A DNA stretch of 64,000 nucleotides from Tetmemena sp. SeJ-2015 (taxonomy: Eukaryota; Ciliophora; Spirotrichea; Sporadotrichida; Oxytrichidae). Within the stretch, counting starts at the first letter, position 1. The number at the start of each line of letters is the position of its first letter. The notes under the pieces were generated by a model. The model was not told the origin of the DNA and searched no databases. It saw nothing but the letters and a program-made list of their open reading frames with translations. The stretch lies in NCBI GenBank assembly GCA_027382625.1, contig JAJKFJ010021596.1, positions 16,765 to 80,764 on the forward strand. Direction: 5' to 3'. Positions 37,384-50,262 of this stretch are shown here, one piece after another. The translations under genes and the position numbers were made by a program.

Positions 37384-37860
37384 TCATTAGTGGATGGCTT
37401 GTTGCTTGAGTTCTGAGAATTGCTTGTCTACATTTTGGCCGAACTCTTGGATGGGGTGTGCCTCCACGTGCTTGGCACTTTGGCTGCGCTTTATCTGACT
37501 GGCAGTGTCGCTTCCATGCTCCACCTCCATCTCAGTGTAGCGAGAGACGTCGATGTATGATCTCACATCCTTCTCCTGCTCTGCTCTCACTTGCAGTCTC
37601 AAGTAAACCCTTCTATCTTCATTAAAAAAATACGTGTTCTCTTAAGACTGCAAATGAATACTTTTTGTTTACATGTCGAAAGCTTTGTAGGTTTTTGATT
37701 GGCAGTTGGAGATGCAGGTCTTCTCAGATTCGCTCTCAGCAACTGAGAATTCGTGGGTGTTGACGCAGTACTTGTGGCACTCAGTGAAAAGCAGCTGGGG
37801 AAGAGCGTAGCTCATCAAGGACTACTTTTGATGCAAGGGGTTGCCTGCCCAGTTTGACAT
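37384..37860 (-). CDS. Small-Tim-like twin-CX3C protein with long C-terminal extension, IES-free
   Basis: A single uninterrupted ciliate-code frame from ATG (37858-37860) to TGA (37384-37386), 158 codons. The N-terminal 75 residues include FTECHKYCVNTHEF ... SEKTCISNCQSKTYKAFDM, a twin CX3C arrangement with spacing near that of Tim9/Tim10-class chaperones of the mitochondrial intermembrane space. The C-terminal half (RRVYLRLQVRAEQEKDVRSY and onward to QEFGQNVDKQFSELKQQAIH) is an unusual charged tail; canonical small Tims end soon after the second CX3C. GC content is higher than in neighbours. The chaperone role is inferred from the Cys pattern only. Confidence 0.65.
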
Positions 37861-38056
37861 TTTATTGATTATTTATAATAAACCAATCTCAAACACACTC
37901 TTAACTGAAAAAAATACCGCAGGTTTATTAAGAGTGATAGCCTCAATAATAGTTAAAACTTATGATAATCTCAAATTTATTAACAACACCTTCATTAATC
38001 TTAAAAGATAAGTTAATACAGTCGCACTCACATTTTCATATCAGATTAATGCTGCT

Positions 38057-40224
38057 TCAAATGGCCACATATACAGTCTTGCGAGAGAAGGTGTCAATTG
38101 CTTTATCAAGCTTGTTAATCTTCTCCTCCATTTCTTTGATACGTTTCTGTAAAGCCATGCTTTGATTGGCTACTGGCATTCTCTCCAGAGCGTTTATAAG
38201 TTCTTTCTTAGTAGACTGTAAATCCTCAAGAGTGCGAAGTCTCTCATCCTCTGGCATGAGTCTCGTGCCAGCTGGCATCTTTGCTTCTTCTTCCTGCCTT
38301 CTCCTGTACTCTGCCTCACTCTCCTTCTGCTTTTGGTATTTCTCAATGTATTTGGGCACCTTTCCAAAGTCCTTGTGATGGGGATCTTGTTACTGATTTA
38401 CTCCTTGTTAAGATTGCTTGCGATTAACTGCAGCTCCCTTGTTCGGATTCAAGGCTTCCGCTTTATTGTCCTTCACATAATTACGAGGCTGCTTAGAGCT
38501 CTCTTATTAATTGAGGGAGGTTAAATTTGCAGCAGTAAGTGTCTACGGTCTCTTCTGTTCCTCTTCTTAGGCTTCATAGTTTCTCATTAAAAAATTAATT
38601 CTATTCAAATTGAAATACTCACATAGCATATCAAATAGTAAATAAGCAATTCGATTTATTCTATGGCTGGATCTTGCTCTCTCAGTAACTTGCTTTGCCT
38701 TGGGAGGTTTGGCAGCTATCTTCTGACCCCCTACTCCTAGATCATTAGCTTCAGGCTTATTATCAGTCAATCTTTAAGTTCTGTTGTTATTAGCTTTAGG
38801 AGGGTAGACCTGTTGGTCGACTTCATTACAGCTCCCTTCTGCTCCTATAATTAAGAAACTAATATAATTTATCTCCTCTTGGGGGTTTGACAGGTGCTGC
38901 AAATAAAGGAACCTTGGTGTCTTCGATAGACACTAACTTAGTATCCTCATAGATTACTACTCTTGAAATTTGAAACTCCTCAGACATAGCAGCTTGTAGC
39001 AAAGCAGTCTTGTTCGCCATTCTTATTCAATAATTAAATGACTACAATAGGATGAATTTTTTATCTTTGCTTTGCATCAGGTTGATTTTTATTCTGAGGT
39101 TGCGCTCTAGCATTAGGAATTTGATAATCGTACTAGTCGTGCTGCATAGATCCATTAATCTTATTCTAGCTGCTATGCCTCTGTGGTTTGCTGCCGCTCA
39201 TATTGTTTGGGAGTTAGTTCAATACCGCCTTAATAGAAATAGTGAATAAATATTTATTCAACCCTTCGAGTAAGGACCATCCATTTGAACTGGAGATTAA
39301 ACATTGGAACTAAAGGGATTAAGCTTGAGTATAGTTAGTCTTACAAGTTTTGGTTTTCCTTCTAGCCGTTGTTGCTGCGAGTGCTTTCCTATTCAAATAC
39401 ATTAAGCACAATTTAAAGAGTAATCCTCTTATTAAAAGGGCCTTTACTTACTGGAACACCATTTCTGACCTTGGCTTCAACACTTTGGAATCTCTTCATT
39501 TTCCACTCTTGCTCTAAATATTGTTTTATTTCGAATTTCGTTTACTGGGGTGGGCATTTGCCTTTTCCTCTTCTTATTTTTGCTTTGACTCTTGCTCCTT
39601 TAGTTTCATCTTATCTTTATTCTCCTTGTGGAAGTCTTTCGTATAACTATACACCACCAAAGTTAATAACAAACAACAATCAATAAAATGAAAATATGCA
39701 ACATAAATAAAGTAAATAGTATATATTAAAGTATCCTTGTCTTACGATTTCTTAATATCTGGGAAGAGTTGAGAACTCATCTGGCTATTTTCATGTTGCT
39801 GCCTTGTTTTATGAATCATTTTTAAAATATTTAAATCTATTTTCCCTTTAAATTAGTGATAACAAAATGAAGAAATGAATAAAATCCAAGGGAGTAATTT
39901 ATTAAATGCTTAAAAAATAACTATACAAGTCTAAGAAATAATTACAGAGAGCATCGACCGTTTTGAGTCGAAACTACATCCATTATTATATTAAGTCGTT
40001 AGTATTTGTGAGTTAGACTATTGCTCAGAATTTGTATTTCCTTTTATAATGAGTAGAGCCATTCCAATATTTTATAGTGTTGGTCAGTATTAAATGATGT
40101 TGACTGACTTGGAGTCATCATTCACTCCCAAGCCCTCTCTCATATTTCTTCTCTTTTTGGATTACAGATGTCTCTCAACGTCTCTACTTTGGTTTTTCTA
40201 AGAGAAGCTGGGGTCTGAAGTCAT
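38057..40224 (-). CDS. ENKUR: Enkurin-domain ciliary protein
   Basis: The C-terminal enkurin domain (38057-38400) reads KDFGKVPKYIEKYQKQKESE, then TRLMPEDERLRTLEDLQSTK, and ends RKTVYVAI with TGA 38057-38059. Enkurin is a ciliary/axonemal protein that binds calmodulin and TRPC channels in animals. Upstream coding pieces are MANKTALLQAAMSEEFQISR (39020 downward; a GGAG pointer joins KPPRG to AEGSCNEVDQQ), MSGSKPQRHSSQNKINGSM (39180), KFEIKQYLEQEWKMKRFQSV (39530) and TKDFHKENKDKMKLKEQESK (39640). The last resembles the N-terminal motif of enkurin-like proteins. MTSDPSFSQKNQSRDVERHL from 40224 is a plausible first MDS. Two readings remain: one gene starting at 40224, or a shorter one starting at 39020. 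The domain call is firm; the 5' extent is not. Confidence 0.75.
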
Positions 40225-40547
40225 GCCAAACTAAGCAAAAAAATTATTTTCCAGTTCATTTCATCTTAGGGACAGAGATAACATAAAATTTCATAAGTAT
40301 AAACTGCCAATTATTATAATGAAGGTTACTTGCATTGCAACTTACTTATTTTTCAACTTCAAAGCGATCAGCTGTAATGTACTAGTCAGAAACACAATTT
40401 CCCATTTTCCAGTAGGCAGTTAGTTAGTTAATCTATATTTTATAATTCAAACACTTATAATCCAATTTATTCTCTCTATTAATTAAGAAATTAAGATCAT
40501 ATATAATTAATTGACTGCTTCAGTAGATTCTATAAAAAATAGTTTAA
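40225..40547. other. AT-rich spacer
   Basis: No supported coding sequence; separates the enkurin gene from the next minus-strand gene. Confidence 0.55.
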
Positions 40548-43500
40548 TCAATTAGTGGCCTAAGAACGCTCTTCAATCAGGAGGATCTTTTCTGGAGACT
40601 TAAGTCTAGCAGTTCTTTCCTGACTCTCCTGAATTTATTTCATCAGCTCATCGCTATCTTGCTCTCCAATTTGATTTACTATCAATTTAATTATAGATAG
40701 ATATGTATTTGATACTCTAGGTAGTATTTCTCTCTAAACTCAGTTTGGAGTTCATTATAGTCTCTCTTTAAATGCTCTAAATAGTCCATGCCATTCATTA
40801 TGAAAGGTCTCTTGAATATCTTGTGATCCTCTTGAAGGTTACTAATCTCTCCAACTATCTTCTGAGTCAGTCTTTGGAGTTCCCTCTCAATTTCCATAGT
40901 ATTTGTTGCTGCAGGTTGATCTTAAAGTTGAAGTGAAGCTTATTTGATCTACTGCAAGTCTTCTTTGAGTTTTAAGTAGAAAGAAATTAAATTGAATTTG
41001 AAGTTTCTCTCTTGAGATTGAAAGTCTGATGATCCTGATCATGCTCTGCCTTGCATCATACATTCGCTTCGCTCTCACCAGAACCTTAATGCAATTAAAA
41101 TAGTTTATCATGTTTAGTTTAAAGATGTTTAATTAGATAATTCTCAACAGTGATGCTTGATTCTTAAGTGCCGTAGAGAGCCTCTATCTTCTTCCACTAA
41201 GCCTGCAGCATTAGTAATGTCATCAAGGCTCCTAGTGTCTTCAGAGCTAAGAAATATATGTCGTACAGATGCTCTTCTTCTTAATATTATCAATATACAA
41301 TAATGATATAAAACTCATTGCTCCTCATCAATTTGATCTTTCCTGTGTAATTTCTTTTTGAGAATGTTGCCATGGTACTCACACTCTATCTACGAATAGA
41401 TCTTCTTAGATTTCTTATAGTGGTAGAAGAGAGTGCGCTTCTCCTATTCATCTTCTTCATCTATCTGCTTTTCAATTATCGAGTTCAAGAGTTCCTCCTC
41501 TGTCATATTCTCGGTATCAAGTGCTAGGATTCAAAGAAATGAAATTAAAGCTAATTATGTAAGATTGACTTGTAGAGTTCTGACTCCTTCCAGTCAGTAA
41601 TAATTGGCTAATGATCTTGTATATTCGATGACTTCTTTGAGTTCACGCTTGCTTCCACCAAAGACTGCTGAAGCCTTTTCATATTGCTTAAATCCACACT
41701 AGCTTTCAACTTTACAAAGATTGATAAGACCTAATATATTTGTAATTTTCAATCTCTTCTTCTTTAGTCTTCTTCTATATGCTTTTCATCTCTAGCTGCT
41801 TTAGTAGCGTTTGAAGTCATGAGATGTCTTAGGCCGTCATATGATCGATTCCGCATGTTGTTTATGTCTTCCAGCGACATAGCTCTACTCCCAACCATAA
41901 ATTTCCCGTTTGGCAACTGCTTTGCAAATTTGCCGCTCTCTCCTAACTTGTTATAACCAAACCTGCTTACGCTTTAAATTTTAATTGAGAATTAATTTGA
42001 CTTGGAGCAAATGAGGTGCGACTGCCCTGAGAACTAGGTCTTTGATCAACTGATCTGAAATGAATTACAGTATTTATAAGATGAGAATGTAAATGCCTGT
42101 CAATATCTCTTCCTCTTAAGGAATCTTCTCGATGCGACCTCCTCTCTAATTTGGAGTGAGGCTAATCCTTTTGATAGTTGCTCAGGCTGCTAATTTAAAT
42201 GATTTTGTTCCTAGACTTTTAATGACCTCAAATAAAAGCTATGATTCATTCACTTAAACAATATATTTTTTGACCTACTTGAAGTCTTGCAGAGTCAGTA
42301 AGAATTTAGGTTTTCGACCTCTGAGAAGAGCAGCATTCGAGATGGCGGTTGTAAGGCCTTGAGTGATCTCTTTAGGGAGATTCACTTTTCCTCTCGTCTA
42401 AATCTATCTTTCTAATTTCTAAGCTTCCTCTTTCAACAGATGAATCGTCAAACCTCTCTAGAGTTGAGGTTTCAATCGCTCTTACCTAAAGATCTTAATC
42501 ATGAATGGCTGCTTTAAATTCAACTTCTTGTCTTTCCTCTTTCTAAAGAGGGGCCTAGACTTCGCTTTCAACTTTAAAAATAACAGAAGATAATTTTTCA
42601 AAACTTGCTTGAATGCTTCTTTATAAATTTGTGGGAGAGCGCTCCTCTTAATAAACTTCTTATGAGTCTATAGCTAACTTGTCTATGACTTGTCTTTAAT
42701 TCTTCTTCGGCCCATACGATTGCTCCTCACCTTCTATCCTTATTCTAGGCTATGCTAAGAGGAAATCTTGTTCATGTCTACGAATTTTTAGAATTTCCTT
42801 TCCCTTGCCTTTTGCAGATTCTCTAAGATTATTGCTCTCCTCTAATTAAGGTTTGACTGCTATTCCTCCCATCGTTTGATAAAACTTTTGATTTGGTACA
42901 GCGATGTTTGAATTATAAGTGCTGTTTTAGAACTAGGACTCGCCTTTGAGAGCAGGACCTTGCTCTACGTAGTCCTTTGCTTTGAACTTGCCATTTATAA
43001 TAATCGGTCTAGTTTTGAGATTAGTCAAGGGTCTGATGTTATCTCGTCTTGAAGAGAGTGCGATACTATGGTCATGATAAATTAAAAGCATGATTATCTT
43101 CTTAACCTCCGAAACATCCAGGGCACTTCTTTCTTGGCGAAGCTCTTTGTAAACTCTTTATCTTATCGTCCCAGTTTATAGTCGTTGATTGACCGTTAAC
43201 ATAATACGAATCATTATTTAAAGTGTTTCTGCTTTGCATTGGCTCAAGTCTGGAATTGAAGCCTCCAGCCCCGTACTTAGTAGAATAAACGGTGCTGCTA
43301 AATTAATTCTGTGAGGAGGCTTCATTCAAATTCTGTCTGAGTGATCCCATATGATGGAGTCTTTGTCCACTGAATTCCTTTGACAAGTACTCTGTCTTGA
43401 TTGTGAAAGCTTGAGGTAACTTGCTTGGCCGATCAGCTGTTTAAGTTCTCTTCTAGGTCTTTAGATACTCAGTTAAGAAACTTTGGCTCTAAGGCAAAGT

Positions 43501-44051
43501 TGGACCTGTTGTATCTTAGTGTGTCCCTCTTTGATTTCCCTAAATTGGTATCACTCTTCTTTTACTAATTTCTAAAATGCTTTTGGGTCGGTCGTTGCTC
43601 TGATACTCTTTGAATAAAATCAACTCCCCTTAAGAAAAATAAGTGCCTCATATTTAAATGGATTTTAATCGATCTCTTAAGCCTGATTTCTTCCTCTTCT
43701 GTTTTAAGTTTATTAAAGGTTGCGCTTGTTGAAAAAGGACTAGTTCTAAGTTTAGCTGAACACCTATTACTGTTGCTCTTTCTAATCATTATAAACAGTT
43801 TAGGAAGTTGAGTCTCCAGTATTCATGAAGGACTCATTATAAAGGTGATTAATGATACATGAATGATAAATGAGAGATCATCTGCTGTTTGAAGTTAGAT
43901 CTAACTTTTAATTAACTCTATCTAGCATTTAGTTGAGATGACTAGGGTTGCTGAGTATTTACTAGATTTAAATAGTGTCATTATAAGCCCCTGAGGGATC
44001 AGTAGAGGCATTTCTGATTTGATAAGCATCTTAAGAACTCTCACTTTTCAT
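40548..44051 (-). CDS. Unknown large coiled-coil/charged protein
   Basis: Start CAT 44049-44051 gives MKSESSQDAYQIRNASTDPS; the stop is TGA 40548-40550. The N-terminal half is Ser/Asn/Gln-rich (SQSFLTEYLKTQKRTQTADR; GAGGFNSRLEPMQSRNTLNN). A middle basic segment reads ITQGLTTAISNAALLRGRKP and FLLTLQDFKQVKKYIVQ. Later pieces include KFAKQLPNGKFMVGSRAMSL, VFGGSKRELKEVIEYTRSLA, MTEEELLNSIIEKQIDEEDE, LGALMTLLMLQAQWKKIEAL and LKRDYNELQTEFREKYYLEY. The helical, heptad-like C-terminus suggests a structural or axonemal protein, but no family is recognised. At least nine AT-rich breaks are present. It could be two genes, but no internal TGA-plus-ATG boundary was found. Confidence 0.5.
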
Positions 44052-44449
44052 AGTCTGAGTGAAAGTCTTATTTATTCTATTTTTTCCTTTCCTTGTACTC
44101 TGTTTGGATTGTATAGAATAAAATAAAAGTAATTCTTAAATGTGCCTTTTTCCGGTGTCTCTTCTGCTGTTAAAATTACATAAATTTATATGTTCTTGAT
44201 TATCGAAGACCAAGTTAAACAAAGACATAATAAAAAGTTCTTTATAGGTCTAGTCTTCATCAACCACGAATTCTCTCACCTCATCAAAAATTAAATCAAA
44301 TTTAATTATAATCAAGTAGTTGATTCTAGTGATCATTCAAAAAAAAATATAATGCAATTTATTTCCATCATTCTAGTCAAACTACTTTACTTCGCTTCTA
44401 TCTATGACCTTAGATTGCTTCGTTGAAGATTAAGCCATTATAGCTTCAT
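44052..44449. other. AT-rich spacer with weak coding-like patches
   Basis: No assignable gene. Minus-strand patches around 44255-44300 are short and unsupported. Confidence 0.45.
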
Positions 44450-45660
44450 TCAATAAATTTAGAGCATAATTATCTATATTAAGATGAATTTTTAATTGTT
44501 TGCCAGTTCTTAGCTAGAAGAAGCTCCTAATAGTACTGGAGATTCTGGTTCTTTTTCAACATTTTCAGTCTAGGCTATTTTCCTCTTTTTCGACTTATTT
44601 TTATTTTTCTTCTTGTGCTTTTTCTTGCCTTAATCAATGAAAGCTCTATAATTTATTTAGATTTATGAATAGTGACTGATAAAGTTTCTCAAGGAATTCC
44701 TACGACTGATTTTTAACGATTTCTAAGTTTCTCTTATTACTGTGAGAGCGCCTGCTTAAGATTTAGTTTACTTCTTTGTAGTGGTCAAGAGTTTCCGTAA
44801 TCAGCTGCTTTTTAAATTACTTGAGTTATTTAGTTTCCTGCTATGCCTAGAAATCTTCTTGATTTTTATTTTATCTATTCTATGACGTCTCAGCTTAATA
44901 CAAATATAAAAAAAACAATATTATATTTTTACTTAGTTCTTCATTTTTTTGAGATACTTCCTATACATCCATTAGTTGCTTCCATAAGTAGCTTTCTAGC
45001 CATTTTCACTTGGTTGCTCAAGTTTCTACCTGTTATCTTCAAACTATTCTAAGTACTCAGGTAAGCTAACCTGGTTTTAGTCTGCTGTAGTTAACTAGGT
45101 AGGCTGTTGATATTTATTCACCAAGTTGCCTGTTAGGTTGAGATCTTTGAGAACATTTAAAGGGATCTTATCTATGTCAGCAGCTGTGAAAGTTGAATTT
45201 TAAGCCTGGAAGGAGGTAGGCTGGCCGAAACTCCCAAACTGATAGTTCTTCATTATGATATTTATGTTGTTATTTGCAACAATCTGACTCGGTAGACTTG
45301 CCTTCTAATTATAGCTAAAAAGAATAAAAAGTTGAATTAGAAAATTAGTTTTGTCATTAGTAGAAGACCGTTTCTAGTGCTAACTATTTAGGTTTTATGT
45401 TTTTGAAGCCTTTTTCATGTTCCCTTCTTGATTTTAATTTCTGCTTGGGTTTATAATCGTATCTGAGTCTTTTTCATAGCCTGATAGCTAACTTGAGGAG
45501 GGATCTATCATTTTTTACTACTGTTCTTTTCTTGATTAATTGTTATTGGCTGTTTGAATGAATCTCGGATCTGTTTTCTTAACCCTTTTTTTATTAATTA
45601 TGGATCCTTTTTTATTTCTTATACTCTCCTTAACTACCTGGTCAAGATTCAAAATTTGTA
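44450..45660 (-). CDS. Unknown lysine-rich, probably nuclear protein with FG motif
   Basis: Coding pieces in order on the minus strand are NLDQVVKESIRNKKGSIINK, KRVKKTDPRFIQTANNNQ, MKNYQFGSFGQPTSFQAQNS (45252), IDKIPLNVLKDLNLTGNLVN, QLITETLDHYKEVNQILSRR and a strongly basic run at about 44600 (Lys/Asn repeats). The last part is EPESPVLLGASSSQELANNQ, closing at TGA 44450-44452. The basic clusters suggest a nuclear location. The first segment resembles short helical UAP56-binding motifs of mRNA export adaptors, but this is weak. No start codon was found for the first segment, so its first MDS may be elsewhere. Confidence 0.45.
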
Positions 45661-45930
45661 AAGAAATAAATAATAATTAAACAACAAATGCATGTTGTTT
45701 TGAGGCTGATATTAGTGTTATAATCGGACCAAATATTATTAAAGTGCTGATGATGCAATCCAATATAAATAAAATTCACAAAAACTATCCCTTTACTTCC
45801 TACGTTTATATTACAAATAGGTAAATTGATTTAAGTTTGTGGATTTTGGAACTGCTAGTATTCGATATTAAAATTGTATGCTTTATTTACACTCTTCTTT
45901 AGACTTAACTAGAAATGTTATCTTTGATAC

Positions 45931-46947
45931 TCATACTATTTCACTTTTACTATTGGGTATGACTATGGTTTTTACGCTTTCACTTGTTATCTCTTCTTTA
46001 CTTTATGATTAAATGTGATTGCTGTTTTATTATTGTAGATACTTATCTGATTGAGAGATGGTCGGACAAATGACACTCTGCCTTATATTCTAATCTTGGT
46101 AGTCGGGATTTTACTCGTTGTCTAAAGTAACAAGTGATTAACACTAATTGTTGATAGGGTTAAATTTCATGAATGAGAGATAGGCGTTCCAAAATACTGA
46201 AATCAAGTTCATTTTTATAAAAATAAATATATTTTATAAATATTATTCACATAAGCTACTTGCAAATGCACTGGCACAAACATAAAGTTCAAGAAGGACA
46301 TCAAAGGCCAAATTTTAAGACTTGTCATAAATGTAGGCCATAGTTTCTACCGCACCTCACACTAGGATTGCTGCAAAGTCATTTTAATACTTGATTAAGA
46401 TTAAAATTATCATTCCACTTAATAGTGAGAGTGAAAAGTAGAAGAGTGATATTCCAAACACGGTGAAAATAGTTTAGGTGAATGCAACTTTTATCAATAC
46501 AGATCTCAGTGAGCAGCCTGGACCGATCAATGGAAGTATTTTTGAGTAGACAAAATGCATAGTAGGCCCACTTATTGCAAATCCGTAAAATAGCAATCTT
46601 CCATTTTAAATATCCTTTCGTACATATCATAGATAATATTTACTTATTAATTTCTTTGATAGTCAAAACTTTTTCTAGTTTATTGTTCTCTATTAACTTA
46701 AGTTGCTTGTTCTTCTCCATTTTTATCTTAATCTACTTATTTGCAATTGCTGACGAACCCTATATTTTGAATTACTCTCCATTATAGCGAGCCAATAATC
46801 TTAAAATTATCTCTTATCTCACTTACTCTTTTCAATAGTCTGACAGAGTGCATCTCCCAAACCTGATAGCACAGATGATGTGACCATTTTTGTAATTAAG
46901 GGCTTTTTTTGTAACTTGGCTTAGTACCAACAGAGCAACTAGAGCAT
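45931..46947 (-). CDS. Mpv17/PMP22-family four-helix membrane protein
   Basis: Mitochondrial inner or peroxisomal membrane protein family. ATG (46945-46947) gives MLQLLCWYQAKLQKKPLITK, then MVTSSVLSGLGDALCQTIEK, the canonical N-terminal Mpv17 motif. After an IES and a charged insertion (KMEKNKQLKLIENNKLEKVL) comes LLFYGFAISGPTMHFVYSKI, then FGISLFYFSLSLLSGMIILI. The signature follows as KIWPLMSFLNFMFVPVHLQV (46305 downward) and, after a TGAA pointer, NLISVFWNAYLSFMKFNP. This is the family's WP..F.NF..VP and WN.YLS blocks. An in-frame TGA at 46357-46359 and a frame shift before KIWP mark a further excised segment. A longer-than-usual polar tail ends at TGA 45931-45933. Confidence 0.88.
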
Positions 46948-47225
46948 GTGAATTTTTGTGCCTTTAATAAAAATGTTTATGGCTGTTTTATCTACTGCTT
47001 TCAATTTAATTATTTATAGCCGAATACTAAAATGCTGATAAATTTTGATGTGATCTCTCATACTGATGAACTTAATTAAGAAAAAAGATTGCTGGTCAGA
47101 ATTTATAAGAGAGAGGGAAAATCTGAATAAACACTTGAGTAAAAATTATCCAATCAAATTGAAGGGATTAGAATAAGTGTGATATAAATGGCTTTGCTTA
47201 AAATAATTAAACCTTACTCAAAACT
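46948..47225. other. AT-rich intergenic spacer, divergent
   Basis: Lies between divergent starts at 46947 (minus) and 47226 (plus). No coding evidence. Confidence 0.5.
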
Positions 47226-50200
47226 ATGAACGAAGACTCATATCCCAGCTCTCAAGACCAAATGCACTCAAATTTAAAACAATGCTTTGGAGACAACTTC
47301 CATAAGAAGTATATACATAGCAATTCTGATAAACCAGCTAGCGACAATGAAAATTTAAATGAAGACTCCAGATTCTAAATCGAAGAGCAGAGCAAATCAG
47401 ACGATCTAAATCAGAGTGATCCCCACTCACTCAATCTTAAATAGAATATTTATATTACTTAATAATGATGCAAATATTTTAGTTAATTCTGAGATACTAA
47501 ATTCACTTGAACATTAATAAGATTTTCACGATAGCACATGGCTACCTCCATCAGAATTCAATGGGAAGACTGCAGCTCAAGCCAACTAAAAGCTAAAGCA
47601 AAAGCAACTATTTTTCTCAAGACCAGATCATAACTATCAAAGTGCTCAATAGTAACCTCTCTAAAATAATTCTCTCTTTACTAAAGAATAAAGGCAACTA
47701 ATTTTCCCTCAAACTCTCAAAAGTGTTAATAATAATGAATCTAATAGCTCTAAAAGAACAGTTCCCAAGTTTCTGGCAGCTAATCAGAAAAATAAAATGA
47801 GCGAGAGCAAGACTCCAATTAAGTAGGAGATATTTTATACATTTATTTTGAGATCAAAGAGTTTGAAAAATCACCCATGAAAGATTTAAAAGAAAAGGAC
47901 CTAGTAATTGGTCAATTAACACCTGATGATAATGATAATTTTGTGACTGCAAAAAACTCCTTGAATTAACTGTTTTCTCTATTTATATTGATTGAATGCT
48001 ATAGATGGGCACACTTATTAGAGTATATTTAATTTATTGTTTTGATAATTAAAATCACACTTCAGAAGAAGATGCTACTTGTTGGTTAAGTGCCTTGCCT
48101 GCACATAATTTTTTATTATTTCTTTTAATGCATCGACTCCAGATTTTGAAAAATAAGGTTCCTTAGCCTCATCTTGCAACCAGCCTGCAGAAACAGTGGA
48201 ACAAAATAATCCTAATTCTGATTTTGACTTTGACCTGCTCAAGTAAAAGCTAATCGCTCAGCAAAACTTAGATCATAAATTTCTTAAAAAGTTTGACTTT
48301 AAATTTTTGTAAGAGTAATCCAAGCTTCAGGAAGATCCAGAAATTGAATCATCGATTGAAGATTAAGGGAGCAAATGTATGCTGATGAACAAGTCTCTGA
48401 TTGAGAGAATGTTCTTGAAGCACAATAACATTACAGCTTCAGAAAAGTTTGACATGCTCTTGTCTATGCTCTCCATTACTAACTCTGAGGATGAGGATTC
48501 ATAGCCCAACTAGCCTAAAAAGAAGAGACAGCAGCATAAGAGAAATACTAAAGCCAAATAGGTTACTGCAAAAAAGGTCCCTAAATTCCTGACTCCAAGT
48601 CTGCAGAGCATCACTGAGAATTTAATTATTGTTTCAAGTTTATTATGTGTTGAGTAGGATGATCATTCTGAATTAGATTAGCTTCTCGCCTCTTAATAAA
48701 AATAGATAAACGAGAAGAATTCTGAAGAAATGAATAAGATTGACATAAACAATAGAAATTAGGATTCATCAGACAATGTGATACAGTTAAGAGAAAGTGA
48801 TCTTGACGAATCAAATTGGTCTGAGAAATAAGAGACTCATTAGCATAAACCCTCAACGAAGGAATAAATAGGTTCTGATTAAGATGAATAAAAATCTATT
48901 GACAAGCAAGGACTAATAGAGAATATATAAATCTCTCCTTCTTAGGTCAATAGTAAAAGCAAAGGGAAGAATAAGCCAAAAACCTATGAGATGGAAGTTA
49001 ATTTGAGTTACTATCCTGGAGTCAAGCCTCGTAAACTCCACAAGTTTGAGTTCAAACTAAATGAGGTTGGCCTCTATGAAATTAAACTTGGAGAACTTAC
49101 TCTACATAAGTTTGACTATTAATTTAGTTATGATAAAAATTAAATTATAAATTCTATAGGAGGTATCAATATATTTCAAGGCCAATTGGTTGGGACAAGC
49201 CTAAATCTTACAATCAACTAAATAAAGTGAAGATAGAGCAGCCATATCAAGAGGTTATATAAATCCTTTGATGATGTTATGCTTATAATATGAATTTTAA
49301 GATATAGAAGGAGAATGCATTTTAGGACGATCCAGAAGATTTAAAGAGCATAGTGCAGCTTTTGACTTTTGATGAGCAATTAGACAAGATAAAACTACCA
49401 GACGACTAGGCATTGAGTGATTTAAGTGATTACAAGAATGATCACGATAACATTAACCTCTCCTAGATAGACACTTCAGTTCTCTTCTACAGGAATAAGC
49501 AGTATCTAACCTACAAACAGTTTCTTGCTAAGCCAAAGTTAAGAGAAATCTTCAACTTGAATTCGGAGAGAGACGTGCTTTATATTGAGAAGAGACTGCT
49601 GGTGCACTAACCCAGAGAGAACGATAGACCTGGCTGGCTCTATGTTTATTACAGACAGCTAGACGAGTAGAAGCTCAAGTAATAGATGCTTTCTCATTTG
49701 ATTATGTACAAAGTTGGCAAGACTGTCAACCTACCCGCGCAAAGGGTGGGAAGGCAAGCAAGTTTAAATGGAGAAGTTTACAAGATCAGAGAAACTTAAG
49801 AATACTCATTATCATCACTTAATCTTTTGTTGAGTTAAAACTTTCGCTTCCAAGTAAAGCTTTTCTAGTCAATAATTATAATTGAATTCATAATTGGCTT
49901 GTCATTTTATTTCTATACTTTACAACAGCTATTTGGAGTTCATGGTGCACCTATACTTCGACTCTAACCGAGTGGTGAGGCCAGAATTGAAGGACGGAAA
50001 GACTGAGTGGTTCTTAGTTTCTTTCGCAGAGTTGCGTGATATCATAATGAAGATTAAGCTTTTCATGATAAGGTAGTTCGGTGACTGTGGCTGGGAGAAA
50101 TTAGATGAGGCCAGCACTAATCAACCTAAAAGGAAATATAAAAAGAAGAAAGCTGGAAGCAATTAGAATTCTAATAATTTTGATGGCGAAGCTGAATAGG

Positions 50201-50262
50201 AGAATTTGTAAGTTGGAGTGCTAACTAGAAATCAAAAGCTACTTCAAGGAATCCAAATTTGA
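47226..50262 (+). CDS. Unknown large polar protein, probably nuclear
   Basis: ATG 47226 (MNEDSYPSSQDQMHSNLKQC) opens a Ser/Asn/Gln-rich N-terminal half. It continues with SKRTVPKFLAANQKNKMSES, then LLKQKLIAQQNLDHKFLKKF, SKCMLMNKSLIERMFLKHNN, KPKKKRQQHKR-type basic runs and KPRKLHKFEFKLNEVGLYEI. The C-terminal half looks globular: DDPEDLKSIVQLLTFDEQLD, VLFYRNKQYLTYKQFLAKPK, DRPGWLYVYYRQLDEQKLKQ, FMVHLYFDSNRVVRPELKDG and TEWFLVSFAELRDIIMKIKL. The stop is TGA 50260-50262. AT-rich IESs lie at about 47460-47540, 47830, 47960-48150, 49130-49300 and 49800-49900. The C-terminal fold was not identified. Confidence 0.55.
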
